A stretch of DNA of 64,000 nucleotides from Gammaproteobacteria bacterium. Lineage in GTDB: Bacteria; Pseudomonadota; Gammaproteobacteria; Eutrophobiales; Eutrophobiaceae. The position numbers were made by a program, and so were the translations under genes. Location: positions 1 to 64,000 of the forward strand of contig JAURNY010000009.1 of assembly GCA_030829955.1 (NCBI GenBank), in the 5' to 3' direction. Of this stretch, positions 21,612 to 32,033 are shown piece by piece (within the stretch, counting starts at the first letter, position 1; every line of letters starts with the position of its first letter). The notes under the pieces were generated by a model. It ran no database searches, was not told the DNA's origin, and was given only the letters and a program-made list of their open reading frames with translations.

Positions 21612-22634
21612 TTACTTAAGTGAATAGCGGCTATCTATGTCATTACCGTTGACACGAATAACATTACCTAATTGCAATGCCTGATTAATTGCCAATCGCC
21701 CGCCATGACTTACTAATTCAAGCTCAATAGTACCTTGAGAAACTTGCTTAACCATTAACTGCGTTACAGCCTGTATTGACTCCAAATAATTAACTACCCT
21801 GGCATAATCATTAAAACTGTTTACATTGTCGACAGTTAAATTGATAACTTTGATGCCTGAATTACTGATATTGGCATATTTTTCAGCCATTCTGTCTGTT
21901 AGAGCATCTATTGTATCCGGTAATAGTCCATCTCCAGTTGTTGACCAGCCTGATGACTGCCCATCAACAAGTAAAGTCCATTTCGCATTCATATCAAGTC
22001 CTGTGCTTCCGGTAATACGACCTACCAGGATGGCATCGACTTGATATCGTTTGGAAGCATCCTGAATTGGTTTCTCGAATCCAGCCCAGACATCACTTAC
22101 TGATAATTTGTTACTATCTTCCAAATCAAAAAGCGGGAATAATAGGGGAACACCCCTAGATTCTGCTGCCTTTTCCAACTGTGATAATAATTCCGGTGAT
22201 TCTTCCATGCTTAACATCTTACGCCCGCCCTTGGTTTCATAAGCAATCCATACCAAAACCGCCGGACGTTCTTTACCCCATAACGTCAACGCATAATTGC
22301 GAATTGCCTGATTTAATGAGGCTTCATCAAATTTCACTAGCAGATCAATTACATTACCCTGTTCTGTTACCGACTGCTGATAACGAAACTGTTGTACAAA
22401 GTCCTGTGAACGATTAATAATTTCGCTGGCACCAGACTGATTTGTAATTTGTCCATTGCCACTCAATTTAATTAAAACCTGCTGCATCGCTTGTTTTAAT
22501 GCGACAGAACGAGTACCGGCCGTTTCGTCCTGAACAGTAACCGATGTTTGATATAAACCGGACACATTAATAGCCAGCAATGAAGCTGACGAAAACATTA
22601 ATAACAAGCTGATAATTAATCGATAAACATTCAT
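21612..22634 (-). CDS. DUF2066 domain protein, probably periplasmic
   Basis: With the start at 22634 the protein has 340 residues and a good signal peptide (MNVYRLIISLLLMFSSASLLA). A longer in-frame start at 22670 would put 12 residues ahead of the signal and is less likely. The domain is conserved in gammaproteobacteria beside purM, perM and hda; its function is unknown. Conserved-looking segments are VLIKLSGNGQI near the N-terminus and VDAILVGRITGSTGLDMNAKWTLL in the middle. It is divergent from purM. Confidence 0.85.
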   Translation of the reverse strand: MNVYRLIISLLLMFSSASLLAINVSGLYQTSVTVQDETAGTRSVALKQAMQQVLIKLSGNGQITNQSGASEIINRSQDFVQQFRYQQSVTEQGNVIDLLVKFDEASLNQAIRNYALTLWGKERPAVLVWIAYETKGGRKMLSMEESPELLSQLEKAAESRGVPLLFPLFDLEDSNKLSVSDVWAGFEKPIQDASKRYQVDAILVGRITGSTGLDMNAKWTLLVDGQSSGWSTTGDGLLPDTIDALTDRMAEKYANISNSGIKVINLTVDNVNSFNDYARVVNYLESIQAVTQLMVKQVSQGTIELELVSHGGRLAINQALQLGNVIRVNGNDIDSRYSLK

Positions 22635-22708
22635 AAAGTTCAAGCTATTCAAGAGTTGGAAACAAGTCAAGGATTGCTACAGACAATCGACACCGATACC
22701 ATACCACT

Positions 22709-23755
22709 ATGGATAAAGAAAAAGATAAGAAGTTTACTTATGCCGATGCCGGAGTCAGTATTGAACACGGTAATGAACTTGTAAACCGGATTAAATCAGC
22801 GACAAAAAAGAGTCATCGTGCCGGTGTTATGGGCAATATTGGTGGCTTTGGTGCCCTATTTGACCTGGGAAGCCTGAATTATCAACATCCGGTGCTGGTT
22901 TCCGGTACAGACGGGGTTGGCACCAAGATTAAACTTGCCATCGATACCAACCGTCATGACACCATTGGCATTGATCTGGTGGCAATGTGTGTTAATGACC
23001 TTATTGTACAAGGTGCTGAACCACTATTTTTTCTAGATTATTTTGCCAGCTCAAAACTGGATGTAGATATTGCTGAAGCTGTTATTAAAGGTATCGCCAC
23101 AGGTTGTGAGCTTTCGAATTGTAGTTTAATTGGCGGTGAAACTGCGGAAATGCCGGGCATGTATGCGGATGGTGATTATGATCTCGCCGGCTTTTGTGTC
23201 GGTGTTGTTGAGAAAGAAGAGATCATTGATGGCAGCAATGTAGAAGAAAATAATGTATTGATCGCATTAAGTTCTAGTGGCTGTCATTCCAATGGGTATT
23301 CATTAGTCAGAAAGATCATTGATGATACCAATCAGGATTTGAAACAGTTAATCGATGGTCGTCCATTAATCGATTGCTTGCTTGAACCAACAAGTCTTTA
23401 CGTAAAAACTGTTTTACAACTGATCAAAACTGTAAAAATTAATGCCATAGCTCATATTACCGGTGGCGGATTAACAGAAAATATTCCTCGCGTCATTCCT
23501 GACCATCTTGCTGCTGAAATTGATTTAAACAGCTGGACGTTGCCACCTGTTTTTCAGTGGTTACAGGAGAAAGGTAATATAGAACAGCTTGAACTTTTGA
23601 AAACGTTTAACTGCGGTGCCGGGCTGGTAATTTGTGTCAATCCAAATGATAGTGAAGAGTGTTTGCGTCAGCTGGTCGATTCTGAATTTAATTCCTGGCA
23701 AATAGGAAAAATTATCAAGCGTGATGATAACGGAGAATCAGTTCAATATATTTAA
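22709..23755 (+). CDS. purM: Phosphoribosylformylglycinamidine cyclo-ligase (AIR synthetase)
   Basis: A 348-residue enzyme closing the imidazole ring in purine synthesis with [20 protein letters not shown] is the classical start; [50 protein letters not shown] and [13 protein letters not shown] are all present. It overlaps trmJ tail to tail by 4 bases. In many relatives purN follows purM; it does not here. Confidence 0.96.
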   Translation: MDKEKDKKFTYADAGVSIEHGNELVNRIKSATKKSHRAGVMGNIGGFGALFDLGSLNYQHPVLVSGTDGVGTKIKLAIDTNRHDTIGIDLVAMCVNDLIVQGAEPLFFLDYFASSKLDVDIAEAVIKGIATGCELSNCSLIGGETAEMPGMYADGDYDLAGFCVGVVEKEEIIDGSNVEENNVLIALSSSGCHSNGYSLVRKIIDDTNQDLKQLIDGRPLIDCLLEPTSLYVKTVLQLIKTVKINAIAHITGGGLTENIPRVIPDHLAAEIDLNSWTLPPVFQWLQEKGNIEQLELLKTFNCGAGLVICVNPNDSEECLRQLVDSEFNSWQIGKIIKRDDNGESVQYI

Positions 23756-24480
23756 TCCTTATTTTTTTTCTGGATACTGGCTAAAAAGCCTCTGAGAATA
23801 CTCCATTCCGCTTCTTCCACTCTGGCTCGATTAAATAACCGGCGCATTCGATGCATAAGCCGTCCCGGATTATTTATATCGAGGAAGCCCTGTTGTTGCA
23901 TCGTATCCGCCAGATGTTCATATAGCATTTCCATTTTCTCATACGTAACAAGTTCGGTTTCGTTATCTCGATGTTCTATTTCAGGCACTATATAGGACTG
24001 CATCTTTAATTCGTAACAAATAATCTGAACTGCAGCTGCCAGATTCAATGATGAATATTCAGGATTGGCTGGTATTTGTAACATCATATTACTGAGTTCC
24101 AGTTCCTCATTACTCAAACCACTACTTTCTCTACCAAATAGTATTGCTGCATTGATTGATTGTGATTCATACACCTTTTCCGCGCACTGACGAGGTGTTA
24201 CAACTGGCCAGGGTAAACTTCGTTTACGCGCTGTAGTGGCTATGACTAATTCACAATCTTTTATTGCTTGTTTGATATCATCACAAACAATCGCATTTGC
24301 AAGTATATCATCTGCGCCAGTTGCCCTTGCAGTTGCCTCTGCCGAGGGATAAATTTTCGGATCTACAAGATAAAGTTGTGTTTGCCCCATTGTTTTCAAG
24401 GCACGTGCAGCAGCACCGATATTTCCCGGGTGTGTTGTACCAATCAGCACAATTCTGACTTGTTGTAGTTGTGAATTCAT
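23752..24480 (-). CDS. trmJ: tRNA (cytidine/uridine-2'-O-)-methyltransferase TrmJ
   Basis: A 242-residue SPOUT methyltransferase that modifies position 32 of certain tRNAs. The start [41 protein letters not shown] and [22 protein letters not shown] form the knotted SAM site, and a C-terminal helical domain of about 75 residues follows ([21 protein letters not shown]). A longer frame to 24552 would overlap suhB; the ATG at 24480 gives the family start. It is divergent from suhB. Confidence 0.93.
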   Translation of the reverse strand: MNSQLQQVRIVLIGTTHPGNIGAAARALKTMGQTQLYLVDPKIYPSAEATARATGADDILANAIVCDDIKQAIKDCELVIATTARKRSLPWPVVTPRQCAEKVYESQSINAAILFGRESSGLSNEELELSNMMLQIPANPEYSSLNLAAAVQIICYELKMQSYIVPEIEHRDNETELVTYEKMEMLYEHLADTMQQQGFLDINNPGRLMHRMRRLFNRARVEEAEWSILRGFLASIQKKNKD

Positions 24481-24546
24481 TTTAAAAACTTCACTCAATA
24501 TATAAGGCAACGTAGAATAGCCGCATAATTCACAGGAATCTAATTT

Positions 24547-25323
24547 ATGCATCCGATGTTAAATATTGCGATCCGCGCAGCGAGAGCCGCCGGCGATATC
24601 ATTATTCGTGAAATGGATCGCGTGTCTGATCTTGATGTTGATAGTAAAGGCAAAAATGATTTTGTCACCGAGATCGACAAAAAAGCAGAACAAATCATTA
24701 TTAATACTATACAGCAGTCTTATCCTGAACATGCATTTCTTTGTGAAGAGTCCGGACAACAGGGGGAAAGTGATTTCATCTGGATTATTGATCCGCTTGA
24801 TGGCACCACCAATTTCATACACCAGTTTCCACATTATGCTGTTTCGATTGCTTTAGAGTTCAGAGGTCGACTGGATCAGGCAGTCATTTATGATCCATGT
24901 AAACAGGAATTATTTACCGCATCCAAAGGTAAAGGTGCGCAACTCAATAACAAGAAAATCAGGGTTAGTAATAAACATAATCTTGAAGGCGCTTTACTTG
25001 GTACCGGCTTTCCTTTTCGACAAGGTCAGGAAATAGAAACCTTTCTCGAAAGTTTTCGTCGCATACATCCACATGTTGCCGGTATTCGACGCGCCGGTTC
25101 AGCTGCACTTGATCTTGCTTATGTTGCCTGCGGCAGATTGGATGGTTACTGGGAATACAATCTGAATCCATGGGATATCGCTGCGGGCGCGCTACTGGTA
25201 CAGGAAGCGGGAGGTATAAATAGTGCACTACTCGGCGGAATTGATTTCCTGCAAAGTGGTAATATTATTTCTGCAAACCCCAAGGTCATGAAAGCTATGC
25301 TTCAATTAATTAATAAAAAGTAG
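24547..25323 (+). CDS. suhB: Inositol-1-monophosphatase
   Basis: A 258-residue Mg2+ phosphatase that also acts as a ribosomal RNA antitermination factor in enterics. The metal site motifs are ITFLCEES-like [28 protein letters not shown] and [17 protein letters not shown]. An AGGA at 24534-24537 stands nine bases before the ATG at 24547. It is followed after 16 bases by the UDP-xylose synthase gene on the same strand, so the sugar gene may be read with it. Confidence 0.94.
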   Translation: MHPMLNIAIRAARAAGDIIIREMDRVSDLDVDSKGKNDFVTEIDKKAEQIIINTIQQSYPEHAFLCEESGQQGESDFIWIIDPLDGTTNFIHQFPHYAVSIALEFRGRLDQAVIYDPCKQELFTASKGKGAQLNNKKIRVSNKHNLEGALLGTGFPFRQGQEIETFLESFRRIHPHVAGIRRAGSAALDLAYVACGRLDGYWEYNLNPWDIAAGALLVQEAGGINSALLGGIDFLQSGNIISANPKVMKAMLQLINKK

Positions 25324-25339
25324 CCGAAATAGTATTTTA

Positions 25340-26281
25340 ATGAAACAACGTATATTGGTAACTGGTGGTGCAGGCTTTTTAGGCTCTCATCTTTGCAAGC
25401 GTTTATTAAACGAGGGCAATGAAGTCTTGTGTCTTGATAACTTCTATACCGGTAATAAGGAGAACATTATTGAATTAATGAGTAATCCTTATTTTGAAGT
25501 TATTCGTCATGACATTACGTTTCCAGTCTATCTTGAAGTTGATCAAATTTATAATCTGGCCTGTCCCGCCAGCCCCATTTATTATCAGCGCCACCCAATA
25601 CAAACTAATAAAACCAGTATTTCTGGTGCCATTAATGTTTTGGGCCTGGCAAAGCGATTAAAGATCAGGGTACTACAGGCATCAACAAGTGAAATCTATG
25701 GTGACCCTACCGTACACCCGCAAACCGAAGATTACTGGGGTAATGTAAATTGTACTGGTATACGTTCCTGTTATGACGAGGGAAAACGTTGTGCCGAAAC
25801 ACTTTTTTTCGATTATCACCGCGAAGTTGGAGTAGATATAAGAGTGGCTCGTATCTTTAATACCTATGGACCCAATATGGCCATTAATGATGGGCGGGTT
25901 GTCAGTAACTTTATTGTTCAGACCTTATCAGGAAAGGATATTACAATTTATGGTGATGGTAGCCAAACACGTTCATTATGTTATGTAGACGATTTGATTG
26001 ATGGTCTAATTAAATTGATGAACACAGAATCCGTGCATCAGCCTATCAATCTAGGCAACCCACAGGAACGCTCAATTAAACAACTTGCGGAAGAGATCAT
26101 TGAATTAACAAAAAGCCAATCAACAATCATATATAAGGAACTACCTGAAGATGACCCCATGCAGCGCTGTCCAAACATTGATCGTGCAAAACAACTAATA
26201 AACTGGAAGCCGGAAATAGATTTTATAGACGGCATCGAAAAAACTATCCAATACTTCAAAAATAAACTTTTTGAAAACTAA
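25340..26281 (+). CDS. UDP-glucuronate decarboxylase (UDP-xylose synthase)
   Basis: A 313-residue extended short-chain dehydrogenase that turns UDP-glucuronate into UDP-xylose. [15 protein letters not shown] binds [15 protein letters not shown] is a marker of the UXS group, and the catalytic YxxxK is [29 protein letters not shown] and [12 protein letters not shown] follow. It starts the surface-sugar region. No UDP-glucose dehydrogenase is in the window to supply UDP-glucuronate. Confidence 0.92.
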   Translation: MKQRILVTGGAGFLGSHLCKRLLNEGNEVLCLDNFYTGNKENIIELMSNPYFEVIRHDITFPVYLEVDQIYNLACPASPIYYQRHPIQTNKTSISGAINVLGLAKRLKIRVLQASTSEIYGDPTVHPQTEDYWGNVNCTGIRSCYDEGKRCAETLFFDYHREVGVDIRVARIFNTYGPNMAINDGRVVSNFIVQTLSGKDITIYGDGSQTRSLCYVDDLIDGLIKLMNTESVHQPINLGNPQERSIKQLAEEIIELTKSQSTIIYKELPEDDPMQRCPNIDRAKQLINWKPEIDFIDGIEKTIQYFKNKLFEN

Positions 26282-26316
26282 TAGTCACCTAAAGCATTAA
26301 ATTATAATTTCAATAA

Positions 26317-27867
26317 ATGGTTCCACAAAAAAAAACAGCGCATATAGTACAAAATAGCTTTTTTCTTATTTGCCTGTTTATCTATTCAACAATACTTCTT
26401 GTATTTGTTTGCTCAAATCATTTATCTACCTTTGGTAACGATAGTATTAACTATCTAGTCATGGGCTTATATATGTCGCCCTGGCAAGAGGTAAATAAAG
26501 CTATTATTGAAATGTGGCCCTATCAGGAATATCCACCTTTGTATCCTGCCATACTGGCGATAACCGGCATTGTGCATGATTTACAATTCGCTCATGCAAT
26601 AACCGCAATATTTTTTGTTGTGTCACTTGTATTGTTTTACTTTTATCTGAGACAACAGAAACTTGAATGTTGGCCTGCATTTTTTATTGTTAGCATCTTT
26701 GCACTAAGCCCGGGGGCATGGATGAATAACATGGGCATACTTAGTGAAACTTTGTATTTATTAATCAGCTTTCTGTTTTTACTAACACTTGATCAACTAA
26801 AGCTGCCATCAAAGAAATACCTTATATACCTTGGAATACTATTAGGCTGCCTGATTCTAACCCGGACGATTGGTATCGCCATGTTATTAGCTTTTTCATT
26901 AATTGGTCTGGTGTTTTTTTTAAAAAAACAACAGAACCTCAAAACAATTGCAACACCGATAGTCATTGCGATAGTAATCAGCCTGTTATCAAAATTGTTT
27001 CTAAAGACCACTGTGCCTGATGATTATATTGATCAATTCAGTAAGCTACCCGGTTATGATTTTACCACTCAATATCAGGCAATTATTGATGGCTGGTTTA
27101 CCAGTTGGCAGTATTATTGGCTTGAAGATGCACATGTAGCATTTTATATCGCATGCGCACTGGGCATATTAACGATTGCCGGTTTATTACGCAGACTATT
27201 CGAACTCAAACCTGATGCTGTATATATCATTATATATCTGACTGTCATAATGATCTGGCCTCATCCTGGTCAGACATTTCGCTTTTTATTTCCTGTTATG
27301 CCTTTACTACTTTTTTTTGCTTATGATTTTATCAGTTATCTGGCTAATAATTATGCTAACAAACGTAGGGAATTGGTCCTGATACTATCCGTATTAATAG
27401 TTATAAATATGATTTTTCCGACACTGGTATTTACCTATTATCGTTATCAATCAGGTGTTGATACAGGCTTGAACAAATACAAAGAGTATTATTTGTTACC
27501 GGATTTGGCAGAAGCCAGACAAAAAGTAATGCAACAGCAAATGATGTTCGAGGATTTTAAACGTATTAAATTAACGACAAATCAGGATTCCGTCATTGCT
27601 TATTTTGAACCGGAATATGTAACTTATCTTGCTGAAAGAAGATCGGAATTTATCCGCTTTTATGAAACTGAAGCAGGCGAGGTGAAATTACATAAGCCTG
27701 ACAAGTCAGACTATGTATTATTGACAAGTTTGCACCCGCGTAAAACCAGGGAGCAAATAAATGGACTATATACTTATCAGTATTTTAAAGAATTTACTGA
27801 TATTGAATGGATTAGCAAATCAGATAACGAGACAAAGGTGTCTTATTTTCTAAAGGTTCTCAATTAA
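26317..27867 (+). CDS. GT-C type membrane glycosyltransferase (GT39/ArnT-like), first of three relatives
   Basis: A 516-residue protein with about ten membrane spans and a soluble C-terminal end. The first periplasmic loop has an acid residue in FGNDSINYLVM and an EYPPLYPAILAI motif, as in lipid-phosphate-sugar dependent transferases. It is similar in plan to proteins at 52001-53581 and 61128-62681, which share PPLYP and a similar spacing. It lies 35 bases after the UDP-xylose synthase gene, so a pentose donor is possible. Acceptor unknown. Its 3' end overlaps the facing glycosyltransferase gene by 18 bases. Confidence 0.72.
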   Translation: MVPQKKTAHIVQNSFFLICLFIYSTILLVFVCSNHLSTFGNDSINYLVMGLYMSPWQEVNKAIIEMWPYQEYPPLYPAILAITGIVHDLQFAHAITAIFFVVSLVLFYFYLRQQKLECWPAFFIVSIFALSPGAWMNNMGILSETLYLLISFLFLLTLDQLKLPSKKYLIYLGILLGCLILTRTIGIAMLLAFSLIGLVFFLKKQQNLKTIATPIVIAIVISLLSKLFLKTTVPDDYIDQFSKLPGYDFTTQYQAIIDGWFTSWQYYWLEDAHVAFYIACALGILTIAGLLRRLFELKPDAVYIIIYLTVIMIWPHPGQTFRFLFPVMPLLLFFAYDFISYLANNYANKRRELVLILSVLIVINMIFPTLVFTYYRYQSGVDTGLNKYKEYYLLPDLAEARQKVMQQQMMFEDFKRIKLTTNQDSVIAYFEPEYVTYLAERRSEFIRFYETEAGEVKLHKPDKSDYVLLTSLHPRKTREQINGLYTYQYFKEFTDIEWISKSDNETKVSYFLKVLN

Positions 27868-28914
27868 TTTACTTTCTACTGCTGTTACAAGCCTTTTCCA
27901 TGAAGGTAGAGCTGTATATTCTTTTTCACCTAAATTTATTAATTCCAGAATTCTTTTTGAAAATTGTTGAATATCGTCTGTATCCAGCAGAAGTTCTGGA
28001 TAATCAGCTAGAATCCAGTTGGTTGAATCCGTTCTACTTGCGATCACTGGCTTATTGCAGCTCATGGCTTCATACAACTTTACCGGATGACTATAGTTCC
28101 CAAACGCGGATTGTTTATTTATAACCAACAACATATCCATGCTATTGATAAAATTATTGACATCATCATCGGGCAAATAACCCAGATAGCTTGCTTGTTT
28201 TGGAATAGATATCCCCTTTTCTGTCTTTCCACATAATACAAATTTGATTGAGTCAACGTTAATAGATTCGATAATAGAAAATAAAGTATTTATTCCTCTG
28301 CTCGAAGTAATACTGCCGTGGTAACCAATTAGTTTCGGTTCAAGTGGTAATCCTAATTTTCTTCTACTTTCCAATTGATCTGCTTTTTGTATTTGTGGAT
28401 CAGCTGCCATCTGAAAAATATGAATATTATTATTGTCTCTGTATTTACCCATTAATTTTGCAAGTGACGGGCCGGCGACGGTAAGCAAGTCACATTTTTT
28501 TATTGCCCGATGCCACAACCAATGCACCGGTTTTGCATAAGGCAGATATGACTCATAGTTGTCATAAGCATCTATCATTACCTTACTATTTGTGACGCTA
28601 CTGTAATAAGCAGCCAAAATACCAAAGTAAGTATCCGAGCATGCAATTAACCAATCCGGATTAATTTGTATGAGGTATTCTCGCAAGTTTGAACGACCAA
28701 ATACATAATCTGGATAAATACTGATAGAACGCATCATTAATTGATCAATGACAACAGTTTCGTTTTCATTTTTTTTATAACTGAATAAAAACATACAAAC
28801 ATCATGTCCTGATTCAGACAAATATTTCGCCAGATAATAAAAACGACCATATGGGCGAGTCATTAAATCTTTTCCCATTGGCCGTCTTTTACAAAATAGA
28901 ACGATCTTCATCAA
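27850..28914 (-). CDS. Glycosyltransferase, group 1 (GT-B, GT4-like)
   Basis: A 354-residue cytoplasmic transferase, the last gene of the long polysaccharide operon. The C-terminal donor domain has LGYHGSITSSRGINTLF-like KLIGYHGSITSSRG and the motif HPVKLYEAMSCNKPVIAS around residue 285. The N-terminal half lacks an obvious signal or anchor but contains a start typical for the group (IVLFCKRRP). Donor and acceptor cannot be read. It converges on the GT-C gene with an 18-base overlap. Confidence 0.8.
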   Translation of the reverse strand: MMKIVLFCKRRPMGKDLMTRPYGRFYYLAKYLSESGHDVCMFLFSYKKNENETVVIDQLMMRSISIYPDYVFGRSNLREYLIQINPDWLIACSDTYFGILAAYYSSVTNSKVMIDAYDNYESYLPYAKPVHWLWHRAIKKCDLLTVAGPSLAKLMGKYRDNNNIHIFQMAADPQIQKADQLESRRKLGLPLEPKLIGYHGSITSSRGINTLFSIIESINVDSIKFVLCGKTEKGISIPKQASYLGYLPDDDVNNFINSMDMLLVINKQSAFGNYSHPVKLYEAMSCNKPVIASRTDSTNWILADYPELLLDTDDIQQFSKRILELINLGEKEYTALPSWKRLVTAVESKLIENL

Positions 28915-28926
28915 TTACATTCTGGT

Positions 28927-29736
28927 TTACTGCAGTATTTTGACTGTTTTATTTCCAATAAAACGTCTGTTTAGTGCGATCAGTAAGTATCTGAAATATC
29001 TGTATGGAATATACAAAAACCAATACACACTATAAATTATATTCATTAATAAGCCGGGGCTGTTTTTTTTATGAATTACTTTTTCTTCATCATAGCGTTG
29101 CCTAAAACCCGGCCAGTCTCTCTTTGAACTGATACCTACCTGACGCATCACAGACACAGTAACATTATAAGATTCAGATGTTGCTGATCTTCTATAAGCT
29201 CTCAACATCAGATCATAATCAAAATTGATTCCCAGAGATTCATCAAACCCTCCCAGCTGATTAAATAATTCTCTTGATACCAGTTGCCCTTGATGGCATG
29301 AACCCATTTTAAAATTGGTCAGAAAACCCAGTTCATGATTGAGAGAGGTGATAATCCTGCCATCTTCATAAAGAAAATTAACCAGGAATATATGAAAATC
29401 TTTTTTAGTGTTATTAATATTATTTTTAATGCTTTCCAGAGTATTTTCATCCAGTAGATAATCATCTGAATTTAAAAACATCAAGTATTGTCCTGTTGCA
29501 GCGGTAGCACCTTTATTCATTGCTTCAGCAATACCGCTATCACTTTCAGATAAAAAGTAACTGATATGGTTTTTGTATGCTTGAATAATTCCCAGCGTTT
29601 TGTCAGAAGACTCACCGTCAATGATGATAAATTCATAATCATTCATTTTTTGATTTATAACACTCTCTATTGTCATCTTTATATATCTTTCAGAGTTTTT
29701 ACAAACAGTAATGATGCTAAGTAATGGCTTATTCAT
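28927..29736 (-). CDS. Glycosyltransferase family 2
   Basis: A 269-residue GT-A enzyme. SIITVCKNSERYIKMTIESV is the nucleotide-sugar binding start, FIIIDGESSDKT follows, and FLNSDDYLL is the DxD-type metal motif. GSCHQGQLVSRELFNQLGGFDESLG is the acceptor-side segment common in O-antigen transferases. The C-terminus has a hydrophobic, basic tail that may touch the membrane. It overlaps the upstream transferase gene by 8 bases. Confidence 0.85.
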   Translation of the reverse strand: MNKPLLSIITVCKNSERYIKMTIESVINQKMNDYEFIIIDGESSDKTLGIIQAYKNHISYFLSESDSGIAEAMNKGATAATGQYLMFLNSDDYLLDENTLESIKNNINNTKKDFHIFLVNFLYEDGRIITSLNHELGFLTNFKMGSCHQGQLVSRELFNQLGGFDESLGINFDYDLMLRAYRRSATSESYNVTVSVMRQVGISSKRDWPGFRQRYDEEKVIHKKNSPGLLMNIIYSVYWFLYIPYRYFRYLLIALNRRFIGNKTVKILQ

Positions 29737-31114
29737 TGTAATTTATTCTGGTCTTCAGTACTTGTTTATAGAAATCATAGTGCGCATTGGCAATATGTTC
29801 GGCAGTATAGTTTTCTTTAACATGACGAACACAGTTGTCGGACATGCGATCAAGCAATGGCTTATTATTAAACAAAAAGTCTATGACTGCTAAAAATCGA
29901 TCAACGTCCTTATTTCTTACAAGAACACCCGTGGCTTTATCATTAAAATTTTGATTTTTTATATCTTTATCCAAAGCTATGCCATTGATTATTTGTTCGC
30001 ATATACCTCCTGTCGCTGTAGATACGACCGGCAAGCCGCATGCCATAGCCTCGGTAATTGTTAATCCCCAGGTTTCTGTATTACTTGCGTTTACATATAA
30101 ATCTGCCGCCTGATAATACAAAGACAATGTTTTTTTATCTTTTACATATTCCTTGTTTATGATCTGCAGATTGTCACAGGTTTTATTGATGCCCTTTTCA
30201 CCTATTGCAATAAAAACGATATTTGTATTTCTATTAATTGATGCAAACCGTTTTACCGCTTCAACAACCGTTTTATAATCCTTTGCTTTGCTTGAATAAA
30301 AATGATTTGCTATAAAAAGCAATACAAATGAATTTTTTTCTATTTCAAGCACATTTCTTGATAAATACTTATCTGCTGGCTTAAATAAATTTGCATCTAC
30401 ACCGTTGTTTATTACTTTATGTTCAAGTATAGAGTTGCTAATAAATGATTGACTGATTCTATGCATCAACCATTTTGATGGGCTAATAATATATAGCTTA
30501 CTTGAGCCGATAATTTCCCGCTTTCGCTGTTGATTAATTTTCGTGTTGTCCTTTCTTATCGCTGGATAACTATCCAGATATTGGCAATCGCCACAAGTCG
30601 TTTGCCATTTTTCACAATCCAGAGTGTAGGCACAGTGTCCGGTATATAACCATTCATCATGCAACGTTAATACTATGGGTTTAATCTTGCTTAGCTCTGT
30701 AAGTAATCGTATATCGAAATAACCACCATGCAGATTATGAAAATGTAATATATCTATATCATTTATATATTCGTATATCTTTCCGGACTGCTTATACGTA
30801 AATTCCTCATAACCCTGAGTCCATCTATAGAACATAGCCGGGCGAGCTATAGCTCTAAGCATTTTAGCCAGATAATGAAATAATTTATTTTTCTTAAACT
30901 TTTCTGAATATTTAGCTAAATCTATGAAAAACTGGGTATAAAAATTATTATTTTTATCCGGGTTAATTTCAAATATGCCTTCAACAGAACTTGATTTATT
31001 GCCGACTAATAATATTGATTGCCTGGTATCACGATTAAATAATTGATGTAGTTGCAGGGCCACTCCTTCTGCCCCGCCAGAAATATCACTTGTAGATACT
31101 TGCAGAACTTTCAA
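29729..31114 (-). CDS. Glycosyltransferase family 4-like, group 1
   Basis: A 461-residue GT-B transferase. The N-terminus VLQVSTSDISGGAEGVALQLHQLF is the acceptor-domain glycine loop, LHDEWLYTGHCAYTLDCEKWQTTCGDC carries a cluster of four cysteines typical for one GT4 subgroup, and NTETWGLTITEAMACGLPVVSTATGG is the donor EX7E motif. It lies one base after the neighbouring transferase gene stop. Sugar specificity is unknown. Confidence 0.86.
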   Translation of the reverse strand: MKVLQVSTSDISGGAEGVALQLHQLFNRDTRQSILLVGNKSSSVEGIFEINPDKNNNFYTQFFIDLAKYSEKFKKNKLFHYLAKMLRAIARPAMFYRWTQGYEEFTYKQSGKIYEYINDIDILHFHNLHGGYFDIRLLTELSKIKPIVLTLHDEWLYTGHCAYTLDCEKWQTTCGDCQYLDSYPAIRKDNTKINQQRKREIIGSSKLYIISPSKWLMHRISQSFISNSILEHKVINNGVDANLFKPADKYLSRNVLEIEKNSFVLLFIANHFYSSKAKDYKTVVEAVKRFASINRNTNIVFIAIGEKGINKTCDNLQIINKEYVKDKKTLSLYYQAADLYVNASNTETWGLTITEAMACGLPVVSTATGGICEQIINGIALDKDIKNQNFNDKATGVLVRNKDVDRFLAVIDFLFNNKPLLDRMSDNCVRHVKENYTAEHIANAHYDFYKQVLKTRINYNE

Positions 31115-31115
31115 G

Positions 31116-32033
31116 TTAATGCGGCGCGCCCAGTTTGCTTATGTTTTTATTAAACTGCCTGTGATGTTTCAGGTAATTAGTCATTCTTTTTAATATCGAA
31201 CCGGTTCTGAAATGTTTTAAGGCGGCACAGTATTGTCGACTCTCAGATATTTCATTGGTGAAATTGGTATTCGCTTCACCTATATCAGCACCATGTATAT
31301 TAGTAGTAGAGCAATGAGTACCACTACCGTCAAAGCCAATATTATTGACAAGCGAATTACCCGAATAAAGAGATAAACCATTTTCTACGAACATTGATGC
31401 ATACCAACGTATCGCCCATGAATCTACTTCGCCGGCATACTGTCTGCATAACATTTCCCAAAAGAAATAGGTATGGCCCTGATTAAATTGACTGATTTTC
31501 TTATTGTTAAGAATCTCCATAGCCAGCTCCTTGCTATCAGAACGGAAATACTTCCATGCTCGCCCCCATGTCGCCCAGCCCCAGGGTGATGGCTCTCTGT
31601 AAAAAAAAGAATCTGGCAATTCATCTTTCAGTCTAGGTAAGTATGATGATATATGCATAACATCATCATAATCACGATAATAACTCAATGCCTCATTCAT
31701 ATACTTTAAAAATGACGGTGATAAAACCAGATCATCTTCCAGCACAATAATGTCTTCATATTGTTCCAGTACATATGAGACACCCTGAATAATAGAATTT
31801 GCCAAACCTTTATTTTCTTTACTTTCCACCAGCTCGGCCTGAGGTAATGTGTTTTTTATTAATGCATTTACTGCGCATACATTTTTAATATCCTGATCAT
31901 TTTTTGCGCCATCACAAAACACATATATCTTTGATGAACTGACAAGATCATTTTTTAACAGGCTTTCCAGCATTTTTTCTGTGTGCCCAGGCCTGTTATA
32001 AACAAATATAGCTATGGGTGCCGTATCCATCAT
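31116..32033 (-). CDS. Glycosyltransferase family 2-like (HlpA-like group)
   Basis: A protein of about 305 residues. The start PIAIFVYNRPGHTEKMLESLLKN, the segment DIIVLEDDLVLSPSFL with a DxD-like motif, and PSPWGWATWGRAWKYF define a transferase group sometimes annotated as HlpA-like. A longer frame starts at 32072, but the ATG at 32033 overlaps the stop of the upstream gene as TGATG, which favours it or the next ATG at 32030. Its function is inferred from fold and position. Confidence 0.75.
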   Translation of the reverse strand: MMDTAPIAIFVYNRPGHTEKMLESLLKNDLVSSSKIYVFCDGAKNDQDIKNVCAVNALIKNTLPQAELVESKENKGLANSIIQGVSYVLEQYEDIIVLEDDLVLSPSFLKYMNEALSYYRDYDDVMHISSYLPRLKDELPDSFFYREPSPWGWATWGRAWKYFRSDSKELAMEILNNKKISQFNQGHTYFFWEMLCRQYAGEVDSWAIRWYASMFVENGLSLYSGNSLVNNIGFDGSGTHCSTTNIHGADIGEANTNFTNEISESRQYCAALKHFRTGSILKRMTNYLKHHRQFNKNISKLGAPH

